Source of the DNA: Hypsibius dujardini
Lineage: Eukaryota; Tardigrada; Eutardigrada; Parachela; Hypsibiidae
NCBI GenBank assembly: GCA_001579985.1
Contig: LRSR01006679.1
Location: forward strand, 1 to 46,192
Length of the DNA: 46,192 nt
Direction of reading: 5' to 3'
Below the pieces are notes generated by a model. That model did not search any database, was not told the origin of the DNA, and saw nothing but the letters and a program-made list of their open reading frames with translations. Positions within the stretch are counted from its first letter, which is position 1. The number at the start of each line of letters is the position of its first letter. Position numbers and translations under genes: made by a program. Of this stretch, positions 11,240-20,418 are shown one piece after another.

Positions 11240-11411
11240 CAAGTTCAAATCCGAAGCACGTCATGCACAATCTCGTTATATCTTCGCATGTTGGCATTGC
11301 TCACACCGTTGTCAACCACATTGGGATCATCCATAACTATTTAGGGAACCCAAAGTACCGGAGTGTTCAAGCCACTTTTTTCCAGTACAGCAAAGATTTT
11401 CTCAAACAAAC
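11240..11411 (-). pseudogene. PC-esterase-like copy 2, broken exon
   Basis: Reading the minus strand from 11411 gives LFEKIFAVLEKSG, NTPVLWVP, then a stop, then VDNGVSNANMRRYNEIV. This matches the exon at 713-1040 (LFLKFLSVLQRSG, TTPLVWAP, GVTNENMREYNKVV). The second half, including the DGIH block, is missing. The mariner relic lies immediately 5' of it and the fold-back element immediately 3'. It has in-frame stops and is a pseudogene. Confidence 0.7.
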
Positions 11412-12702
11412 TACAGAGGTTAAACCACTTGATGGTACTCAGTTTTTTATTAATTCCTGCGTGCACAATTTCACTTCGAATTGTTTAAAAACATGTTCGA
11501 TTTGAAGTATCTGCCCCTCTATCATGAGTTTAACACGTTTTGGCCAAAATCGCAAAGCATTATTGATTTTAATTTAGTCCGAATTCGACCACACCTTTCG
11601 CATGGCATGTTTCAAACTTGTTCCTTTAGTGGCAGCGTGATCAAACAATTTTCGCTTAAACAAACCGTTCACACAAAAATTCATGGGAGCTAAGTCAAGG
11701 CTATTACCCATCCAGTGCTCTTTCGGAATTAACTTGATTCCGAATTTCGAAACCATTCTTGGGTGATTCCGGAAGAGTGCGTTGGAGCACTGTCATGGTG
11801 GAAGACGACCTTGTTGATAAGCTCTCATGGAAATAGTTTCCAAATGTCGTTTTTGAAAAGTGGATTCAAAACATGTTGGATGTAGTACTCATTGTTGATT
11901 TTCGCTCCGGGTTTAACGAAGCGGATTACGGTTTTTTCATGGGAGCTAACACCGGCCTTAAACATGACGCCCTTGGGGTGAAATTCTTTCCAGAATTCGG
12001 TCCAACTTTCCGGACTCCGTTTTCCCCGAAACTCGTTGTAAATCTTTCGGATCCCGTCAATGTCAGTCAGATACACCCAGGCCTCATCAATGGTGATAAC
12101 ATTTTTCTACTTCCGGCCGTTGATGTAACGCAGGAACCTCGGGCCTCGGTCCAGCCGTTGTTTAACGTGCTTGTTCTATAAGGCATAAACACGGCACTTT
12201 TTCCTCACTTCCCCTCCAAATCCTGGACAACCACGCGAGCAAAAGTTGTAGCCGACACGCCGTTTTTTAAGGATAATGTAGAACGAGTCAGCGGATTCGG
12301 TTCTAAGAGGTTCTTTTCAATGACATCCATCAGACCAGGAGTTCGGAGTTTCGGGGAGCCACGGAGTTTCACCAACGACGGTGCAGTATCATTTCCGGCT
12401 TCCTTGTTAATTTTTTCCTGATGAAATTAAATACTGTTTTCTGAGAAAACAATTTCCCTGACTTTCAACGCTTCCACAATTTGCCTGGATGAATATTTCA
12501 AACTGACCAATGTCGAAATGGACTTTCTCACACCCAAATCTAATTTACGACCCATACTTGCATCCAAATGAGACAAGAAATGTATCACACATGTGAAATT
12601 GATTGGAGCACGTGTTGGGTTTTTGAGTTTGGAAAATCAGATAAGGCGTCCCGTACAGGTGTGAACATGAGTCACTCAGTATCAAGTGGTTTAACCTCTG
12701 TA
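11412..12702 (-). mobile_element. Mariner-type transposon, ~1.29 kb, degraded
   Basis: The ends are imperfect inverted repeats beginning tacagaggttaaaccacttg on both sides (left from 11412; right, on the minus strand, from 12702), and both are bounded by TA, the mariner target. A decayed transposase lies between them on the minus strand. The element sits in the PC-esterase copy 2, at the TA of the TAG acceptor before that exon. Confidence 0.8.
11522..12555 (-). pseudogene. Tc1/mariner-superfamily transposase, pseudogene
   Basis: It starts with ATG at 12555 (MGRKLDLGVRKS, then SSRQIVEALKV, a helix-turn-helix-like N-terminus). Then come ITIDEAWVYL (first catalytic Asp), KGVMFKAGVSS, VKPGAKINNEYYIQHVLNPL, FHHDSAPTHSS (second Asp) and NSLDLAPMNF, where the third catalytic Asp of the usual APxDY/F position is Asn. 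Several stops and at least one frameshift interrupt it, so it cannot make an active enzyme. Confidence 0.8.
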
Positions 12703-13540
12703 CATGTAAAGTTTCTGGTTGATTCATGAGAACAACTGGTGCCAATTATCATTTCGGCAACCTGGAGGGATCGCATGCAATTTTTTAACTCAATTAGCTT
12801 TTTTTACACAGTAACAAAAACATTTTATGTGAAACATTTTAGAATTAAGTTTTTGGTTTCCGAAAAAAAATCTCAATAAAACTGAAGGCAATGCCATATT
12901 CAAAGGAAAAATTAGTTTTATACTTCAATGGTCAAAATTAAAGGACTTAAACTATTCTCATCGTTATGAATCATAAGTAAATTTACAGTGAAACAGTACG
13001 AGACTTTTGCATATTTACGGCAAATCGATAGAGCTTCTCTTTTTTTAGAAAGTCAATTCATTCGACCAAGGCTATTACTCGAAAAAATCAACGAACGTAA
13101 CAGTCTTTTCCGGACAAGGAGTTTAAGCTGGACCACAATTAAAAATCAAATTTCAAACCTTGTGGGGGAGGGTGATTCCGTAAGTGAAAAAAATAACAAT
13201 GGCGGTGACAATCATATTCAAATGAAATGGTGTTGTTAAAACCAGTCGTTCACCAATTTTTTTATCAAACAAAGCTATAATTGACCATCCTAGATCTCTT
13301 GCGTCGACAAAAAAATCGTTAACGACTACTTTTTCAAACGTTCTCTCAGGTAACATGATTATTCAGGGAAAATTTGAAAAATCCAGATTCTCCCCATTTC
13401 TGTATTCCCCTGACATCCGCTGTGTTTGGGGGAACGGTAATTTTATTGTCCTCTGTCGTCAAGGCCCTTGTTCTCGTGTTGGATGCAGAGAAAGAAATAT
13501 AATTTTATTTTAAAGCCATAATTTTTTGTCTGCCGTGCAG
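12703..13540. other. No gene recognised
   Basis: This would hold the 5' part of PC-esterase copy 2. Just right of the mariner the minus strand reads MIIGTSCSHES, which recalls the GxxxH block upstream in PC-esterases, but this is a single short match. The 83-codon plus frame at 12988-13239 has no recognisable motif. Confidence 0.35.
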
Positions 13541-13878
13541 GTGCTTCACGGTCGACACAGAAGGAATGGGAAGACGACGAGATTACAGTCCTGTACGATC
13601 TACTCCACCGACTCTTTTTTGACATGAACCCCGACCGCTTCGGCGCAGCTCAATTGCACCCTAAAAGATCTCCTAAAAAGCTGCATATGTTCTATATTCT
13701 TGGAAAGTATGTACACAAAGGAAATTCTGCGCTACATCCCGCCTGCTGGGGATAGTTTGCCGGAAATGGAGCAGCAACGTTTATCGGCCTTTTTCAACAC
13801 GCCAAACGAGAATGCCTGTCGCGTGAAGCAGAGCCTTAGCGGCCAGCCGATTTTAGGTCAGCGCGTTTTTACAATATA
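13541..13878 (+). other. Unrecognised coding-like sequence in two frames
   Basis: After a cag acceptor-like site (gccgtgcag at 13540) one plus frame reads EITVLYDLLHRLFFDMNP until a stop near 13756. An overlapping plus frame from about 13626 reads LNCTLKDLLKSC, then LESMYTKEILRYIPPAGDS and MEQQRLSAFFNTPNENACR. Both look protein-like and less biased than the surrounding DNA, so this may be an exon carrying a frameshift. I do not recognise the family. Confidence 0.3.
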
Positions 13879-14049
13879 ATTTAAACGGCGATAAAGGTTT
13901 CTTTTTTTACCTTAAATTCACAAAGCAACAACCCGATGCTGGAAGTCCTTTTCCAGTGTACAGATTACATTTCAACTAAAGTTATAAATTAGAGACAATG
14001 TAATTTAAATGCGAATTACATTTCATTGTCATCTATATTAAGTTGGTTA

Positions 14050-14410
14050 AGTTAAGCTCCCCATCAAAAGTGTTCATAATCTGTTGGTTTGCAACATGAC
14101 CTAAACTCTATCCAGCACATTGTAGTTTATTATGAACATTGAAACCAGTACACGCGGTTTCTACCAGCGTAACCCTCAAAGTTGAGTAAATGTTCGTGGT
14201 GGTTCCATGTAGTTCGGTCATATTTTATGCTTCAAGTAGATGCTATGGAGGCTGAGTTCTCTGGCTGCCTTAGCGAATTGAGAAGCAGGGCCCTCTGGGG
14301 GGGGGGGGCTGAATTTGTTGTAATGTTTACTTTGGCTTCGATTGTGTGGATAGAAAGGGTTGTTGTGCAACCACCTCGCTTACTGCAGTAGTTGATATCT
14401 AAACCAATGG
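14050..14410. repeat. Segmental duplication copy 2 (3' flank of PC-esterase copy 3)
   Basis: This is the counterpart of 250-660, in the same orientation. A run of nine G at about 14298 replaces a mixed G-rich stretch in copy 1. Confidence 0.75.
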
Positions 14411-14447
14411 AGATCCGAAAATCCCCAATCCAAATTGTGAAGGCAGA

Positions 14448-14493
14448 CTATTTATTACATGACATCGTGGACGCGAGGTGACAAATATGATTT
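14448..14493 (-). pseudogene. PC-esterase-like copy 3, last 14 codons only
   Basis: The minus strand reads NHICHLASTMSCNK and stop, against NHICHLASMMSCNY and stop in copy 1. The match ends abruptly at about 14493, so only the tail of the gene remains, in front of HtrL copy 2. Confidence 0.75.
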
Positions 14494-14931
14494 AATAAGC
14501 TTGTCGACTGTCGATTGTCAATTGTCGATGCGGGTCATTTTGCCAAATCATCTTTCCACTCCCGTCTGCTGAATGAGTAAAACCAAAACGTGCCACTTTC
14601 CTGCCTAATTCTTCCTCATCTCACATTGATCGTTCATTGAGATAACCTTCGCGCTATTCATGTAAAATGAAAGCTAAAACTAAGCTACAGTAGCTTCACA
14701 AATCTATTTTGAATCTTAGTCACTTCGCGAGTCTGCCGTTTGCACAAATAAATTAGTGGACAGGACATGTGAGTATTGCAAAAACAATTTCGGGTGGTGT
14801 CATTTCTTAACTTGTTTAAAACTCGTAGAGTATTATTTTTTTACGTACATTTTCTTGATGTGAATTAGTTAAAATCATGGTATAGAAAATTTTGTTACGG
14901 CCATATTTGCTCAGGGCTAATTTTACTTCAC
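14494..14931. other. Spacer, no gene recognised
   Basis: This separates the esterase remnant from the stop of HtrL copy 2. A short ttgtcgactgtcgattgtca palindrome-like tract lies at about 14502. Confidence 0.4.
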
Positions 14932-16781
14932 TTATGAGCTTGTCGATTCATTCAAAATTGTTCTTGAAAAATAGTAGTGAGCGTAAAACCACGGATCCGC
15001 GCCGTCTAAATAATACTGCGGTTTAACCAGCTTCACAAGCTCAGGGTAGAGCACCGCCACGGTGGACATGATGTTCTGATCTTTTCCAATGAAAAGACCA
15101 TTGCTTCGCATCAGCTCCATGGTCTCGTAATACCTCCTCTCGTACTGTCGGATTGCGTGTGAGTGGCCGCCAAATGTGGTTCCCGATACGCCTACATATT
15201 AACATAATACAGCAATTATGTAATTTTGTTTATAAAACACATTCACATTACTCAAGTATTTCCGTATTAAAACAAAAAACAATTTTTTATTACTTTTCAT
15301 TATAAACACAATTCGAGAATTATTTACAGTCATAAAGTTATACTTTATTGAAAGATTTTCTGTGTTTTAAAAAAGTATTTGGTTAAAGGAAAAGTACGTG
15401 ACGCCGTTTAAGGAAGCGCAGTTGATCAGAAGAAGCGTGCTCATACCTTTAACAAAGGCCCCTATATCGTGCTGAAAATCACGCCTCGGAAGACCATTCC
15501 AGCCGATTTGCAGATGATCCTCCCGAAAATCTCCCACTTGGAGGAAGAAAACTCTATCCGTACCCAGCAAAGACGCAGTGTGTGTGTCAGGAAAGGATGA
15601 AAGTTTCTTGGCTTGTTCCTTATTGCGAAAGGAGCCAATGTCCGTCCAGAGAAAGTAGTCCGAATCGAATGGGTTATCATTGATTGCCTCCAACAGCATG
15701 TGAACTTTTTCATTCCACATTGCGTATAACTCCGGAGAATGTTTCTCTTCTTCCACGTCGAGCTTCCTTTGCTGGTTCCAAATTGACATCCTGCAAGAAA
15801 CAAACATAAGCTAACGTAAGCTCACGTAAGCTGATTAAGTAAGCTACTCATAAATGGTCAACGAGCAAATTGAAACTTGATCAGGCAATAACAATTTTTG
15901 TGTTCTTTCTGAGAAACCAAAAGTTTCCCGTGCCGATTTATTATCCACTCTGGAGAATTGAAGTCAAGGAAATTACTTGCAGTGCTATTTTCAGCGTGGT
16001 TTTTCCTTTATTTTGCTACTTAACTTCAAAATATCGCAGACTAGTCCAGGAATAATTTTTACTAATTTTATTTATCTACACAATAATGTTAAACGGACGA
16101 AGAAATTGTCTTAACGACAAAACAGCATTAAAATGTTATAACTTTTGAGAACAATATACTTCAATACTTTAATTTAATAATTTAATAATACAGATGGATA
16201 TATTTTCAAATAATATTTAATGTACTAATCTAAATTAAATATGGTCTTAAAATACCTGGTAAAATATTCAACAAAAATTGTATGTGGACAAACCTTTTGA
16301 CTTCTTTCAGTTGTAAAAAGGGTCTAACAATGATTTTAGTGATATTCAGAAATTCGGCCCGCTGGGTCCTCACTTTTAAGTAGGATTGTGGATCGGTGAA
16401 AACATATAAATGACAGGGAATCAGCTGAAGAAAGTTTGCTAGCCACTTGAGATAAACACGCTCTCTGCGCTTAGACGGAATGACATAAAAAGCAGTGACG
16501 ACCGTTACTGGTCGGTCAAGACGAATTACAGGAGCGGTGACGACCGTTACTGGTCGGTCAAGGCGAATTACAGGAGCGGGGTCTGTTGCTCTTTCGAGTG
16601 AAAGAAAATGGGGAAATATATGAAATAATTGTGAAGCATCTCTCGAGACGTTACTCGACGATTTGCTTACAGAATCCACCAATAATGTCAGCAGACTCGT
16701 TGCAATAATTACAATATATAAGCACCGCTTTAATACAGACGTCCAACATCCAGGATAAGAATTAGGATAAAGCAGGAGCAA
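14932..16781 (-). CDS. HtrL/YibB-type protein, copy 2 (three exons)
   Basis: Exons 16781-16294, 15790-15447 and 15191-14932 join to 1092 nt (363 aa) with matching phases. An N-terminal membrane segment (about residues 19-37, CLYIVIIATSLLTLL) is followed by the HtrL/YibB-like domain (PF09612 type): RLDRPVTVVTAFYVIPSKRR, then CHLYVFTD, then DSDYFLWTDIGSFRNKEQ at about residue 210, then FIGKDQNIMSTVAVLYP. The predicted topology is type II in the secretory pathway. The bacterial namesake lies near LPS core genes; the animal role is unknown, and glycosyltransferase activity is inference. The first strand is duplicated in tandem (14 codons, 16495-16578). Head to head with copy 3, the start codons are 423 bases apart. 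Confidence 0.85.
16495..16578. repeat. In-frame 42-bp tandem duplication in HtrL copy 2
   Basis: Units 16495-16536 and 16537-16578 differ at one base (aagacg against aaggcg). They encode PVIRLDRPVTVVTA twice in a row. Confidence 0.95.
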
Positions 16782-17203
16782 ATACTTTTTGCCGGTTGGT
16801 ATGTCCGAATTTGTAATACATGATGTGGCGTTCTGTGAAATTCACCACACCGAAGCAACGTTTCACTCAACCGTATTCTTCATTTTCAAAACTTTATTGA
16901 TTGCATTATTTGCAGATAGTTCGATGTTATTTCGAAAAAATGATCATTTGCTCTGCGTGGTCAACCGGACATGAGACCTAAAACATTACAATGCTTTCTC
17001 AACACCGGTCAGTGACCATACAATTTGATAGTAGCTGGAGAGACCAATCTAGAAAACACGTTTTCATTTCGAATCATAAACCAGTTTTCTATTTTTAAAA
17101 TTTTACCGTCTCGTGATCTCTTGCGCGTCTTCTCATATCATACGAACGCGTACGAAAAACCAATATGTGAAAGCTTCAAAATTCACGTTAGTGATACAGA
17201 AAC
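16782..17203. promoter_or_regulatory. Bidirectional promoter region between HtrL copies 2 and 3 (inferred)
   Basis: It lies between two divergent start codons 423 bases apart. I see no clear TATA box. If transcription of copy 3 starts at a later ATG (MHCKIG at about 17258), the interval is slightly longer. The regulatory role is inference from gene orientation only. Confidence 0.35.
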
Positions 17204-18784
17204 ATGTTTTTTGCGTATGACACGGAGTTCTATACTCTTTTTTTGTGGCGGCACATCATGCATTGCAAAATTGGAATCACGAATGAACTTAAATATCGGC
17301 TTGCGTTTCTTACAAAATCTTATCCACGTCACTGGCAGTCTGTATTGAGGAGGGGCTTTTATTCTGTATTATGTGCATCGAGTTTGCTTATATTATGGAC
17401 AGGCGCTATCAATAATCCGTCAGACATTTCGGACAATACGTCACCACTCTCCCGTTTTGTACGCAGCGTCTTTCTACACGATGGGACTGGTAATTCGAAA
17501 CCTGTCATTCGTCTCGACCGACCAGTAACGGTCGGCGACCGACCAGTAACGGTCGGCGACCGACCGGTCACGGTCGTCACTGCTTTCTATCTCATCCCGT
17601 CAAAGTTTAAGGAAAAAGACTACGTCAAATGGATGTCGAATTTTCTTCCCGTGATTCCATGTCACTTGTACGTGTTCACTGATCAGGAATCCTATCTGAA
17701 AGTGAAGACCCAGCGATCCTCCTTCCCCCAAAATATCACCAAATACATTGTGCGGCCCTTCTCGCAACTGACAGAGGCCAAAAGGTTTGTCGGATTTCGA
17801 TCTGCGTGAAGATTTCAAACAGTACTTTAAATTTCCAAATATTTGCTCCCCCCCCCCTGCCCTGTAAATTGTTTTTTTATATTTTGAAACACTATTTGTC
17901 GATTACCTTCTTTTTTGAAATGTTTGCCCCCCCCCCGTCAAAATAAAATAAATTATAAATGATCATTGGGATTGTCTCGCTGCCTCTTTTACCCGTTTTC
18001 AGAAGGTCACAGGAAGGTAAAAAAACGTCCATAAGCAAAAATAGTAGAAGTTGAATATAAACTGCAAAGATATTGTATCCATTGTGTCATCAGATACGAG
18101 TTAAGTATAAAACGTCTGGCTCAAACTTAAAGACGAATTCACTTTTGAAATCATTTAGGCTTTTTAACAGTATTCGTTTTTGTTTGATCTTACAGGTTGC
18201 CAATGTGGTCAAAGCAAAGGAAACTGGACAGGGAAAAAGAGAACCACTCTCCGGAGTTGTACGCTCTGTGGAACGAAAAAGTGCACTTACTCATGGAAGC
18301 AATCAACGACAATCCATTCGATTCGGATTACTTTCTCTGGACGGACATTGGTTCCTTTCGTAACAAGGAACAGGCGAAGAACCTTTCATCCTTTCCTGAC
18401 ACGCACACGACTGCAGCACTTCTGGGGATGGATAAGGTCTTCTTCCTGCAAATTGGCAAGTTCCATCAAGGCCATTTACAGATAGGAAGGAATGGGCTTC
18501 CAGTACGAGATTTTCAACATAATTTCGGCTTGGCTGGAACTGTTTTCGGCGGACATTCAAATGCACTAAGAAAGTATGAGAAACGATATTACGCGACGAT
18601 GGAACTGATGCGAAGGAATGGTCTTTTCATTGGGAAAGATCAGAACATCATGTCCACTGTGGCAGTTCTCTATCCTGAGCTGGTCAAGCTCGTGAGACCG
18701 CAGCCTTATCTTGGTGGAGCTGATCGGTGGTTTTACTCACATTATTATTTTTCGAAACGACCCCTCAATGAAACGGCGGAATGA
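17204..18784 (+). CDS. HtrL/YibB-type protein, copy 3 (two exons)
   Basis: Exons 17204-17784 and 18196-18784 give 1170 nt (389 aa). It has the same order as copy 2: membrane segment (SVLCASSLLILWTGA), RPVTVVTAFYLIPSKFKE, CHLYVFTD, SDYFLWTDIGSFRNKEQ, GLFIGKDQNIMSTVAVLYP. The start is uncertain: alignment to copy 2 begins at LTKSYPRHWQS, so the first ~30 codons may be leader or untranslated. The intron that splits copy 2 after FVKG is absent here, together with five codons (FQHNFGLAGTVFGG against FQHDIGAFVKGVSGTTFGG). A 7-codon unit is present three times (17516-17578). An aataaa lies about 50 bases after the stop (18833). Its role is glycosyltransferase-like by family inference. Confidence 0.85.
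17516..17578. repeat. In-frame 21-bp triplication in HtrL copy 3
   Basis: Units 17516-17536 and 17537-17557 are identical and 17558-17578 differs slightly. They encode DRPVTVG, DRPVTVG, DRPVTVV. Confidence 0.95.
17973..18140 (+). repeat. Dispersed repeat in the HtrL copy 3 intron
   Basis: This matches 22429-22598 in the same orientation, from cgctgcctcttttacccgtt through gtcacaggaaggt and gatacgagtta to acgtctggctcaaact. Poly-C tracts (ccccccccc) at about 17850 and 17930 lie just before it. Confidence 0.7.
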
Positions 18785-19860
18785 TTTTGTCGTTGGGCCA
18801 CTTTCATGGACAATGTTCGGATTAGACAAAACAATAAAGTAGTTTCAATTGTTTTACTCGGATTCCTTTGAAGGAGTAATTTGCGGAACAGTTATGGTAA
18901 AAAAAATTATAAAATGTCTTAACCACCTGTATTTTAAATGAAAAAATAACACCATTGTACTGTGAATGTTGCAGTTTAACAATAACACAAAACTCATTCC
19001 GTCGTGCACAACTAATTCATTGAAACAATTTAGAACCTAAAAAAAAATTTTTGCGTAAAAGAACCGAACCGAAACAATATTTTTATTGAACAAACGATAA
19101 ACCGCATGGAGATATATTTTTTAGATTAACTTCTCTTACATACTTCTCTGTCCCTTATAATATCAAAGCTTTTCGTTGTTTCTCACAGGTGCTCAAATAT
19201 AAAAAAATTTGAAAATTCCTTGGCCAATCGATTACCTAGAACACATTTTCGTCGAATCCTTACCAGAAAAAAACCCGATTTTCCCGGATCCTCTTGAGAG
19301 TAAGGTTTTTTTCGTTTACCGTAATTGGTTGAATCTCCCGCGTTCTTTTCAAGGCCAATTTTCAACAAAACACAGCGGTCAAAATGCATCAAGATAAGTC
19401 TAGTGCTTACTGTGTTATTTTTCAAGGTCCTCGCGGATCAAAGGCAAGTATAGGATCACGCGGCGGTCGCGTGACGAATTTTTAGGGGGGGGGGGAGAAA
19501 TTCCCCTTACGCCATCTGCAACACTTCTCTGATTCTAAGTTTGATGAAATTAAAACAAATACCATTTTGGCTTGACTTCTCACAGAAGTTAATCGACATA
19601 CTTTGTTAAAAGCAAAATAACAAAACCTAAGAAAGTTATGGAAGAAATAGAGTCTCGAGTAGGAAAAAAAGCATCCAGGATATCGCTATTTTCTGGTCAT
19701 CGGCGAGTTTGGCGTGTGGACAGGCGATTGATCGTTAGATTGAAGAACTGTTCTTTTCTTCTCAAAGGGCACAAAAATATCTTGCTTTTGCCGTTTTAAG
19801 TCTCCGTTGTTTTTCGACTTGAGGGAAGTGGGAGTTGGTATCCCACCCGGTACATCTGAA
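18785..19860. other. Intergenic, no gene recognised
   Basis: Beyond the polyadenylation signal of HtrL copy 3 I see no coding sequence. A G10 tract lies at about 19485. Confidence 0.4.
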
Positions 19861-20065
19861 TGTAAACGAAAGCTGGTTCCGAAGAACTCAAAGCGTAAAC
19901 TGAGATAAAGCCAGGAAAATATCGAAGTAGAATGAGTACAGTACTATCTATTCTATTAAGTCTACAGTGTAATACAGTATTCCGGAGACGTTATATGACA
20001 CTTGAGAGCACATATTCGCGAGTATTGCCCAACTTGTATCTCGTAACGGCATGCCTTTACAACCC

Positions 20066-20330
20066 GATACTGGCCAAGTTTCTGGCTGTACGCTCCTTGA
20101 TCCCCATGACAGTTTTATATCAAGGACACTCCTAAAGTTCGTTCATGCCTTGAAAGCAAGCAGAACGGAATTCGGTTTGCCAACATCGCTGCAACGAGCA
20201 ACCTTTAGTACCGATACTGGCCAATTTCCCAGTTGTAAACTCCTTGATCCCAACGGATTTCATTCAGGGTCGCTCATTAAGTTCGTTTGTGCTTGGAATG
20301 CAACCAGAACGGAATTCAATCTTACAGCAT
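20066..20330. repeat. Two upstream direct repeats of ~115 bp before gene A
   Basis: Units start at about 20066 and 20213 with gatactggccaa. Each continues through ctccttgatcccca/ctccttgatcccaa and ends at cagaacggaattc. The same pair stands before the split start of gene B (about 22841 and 22992). They lie within 360 bases of the start codon, so they may be part of the promoter or 5' leader (inference). Confidence 0.75.
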
Positions 20331-20418
20331 TTTTCTCTCTTAATCCGTATGTTCGCGGGACTGATTTATTCAGTCTCAGATTGACTTTTCTCGACACCAT
20401 TTCTTGCTGTTTCTGAAA

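Noticed and set aside
14932-18784. Recent bacterial transfer of HtrL/YibB
   Set aside because: The genes have introns, membrane anchors and diverged paralogues, so they are settled animal genes. The family name alone is not evidence of transfer.
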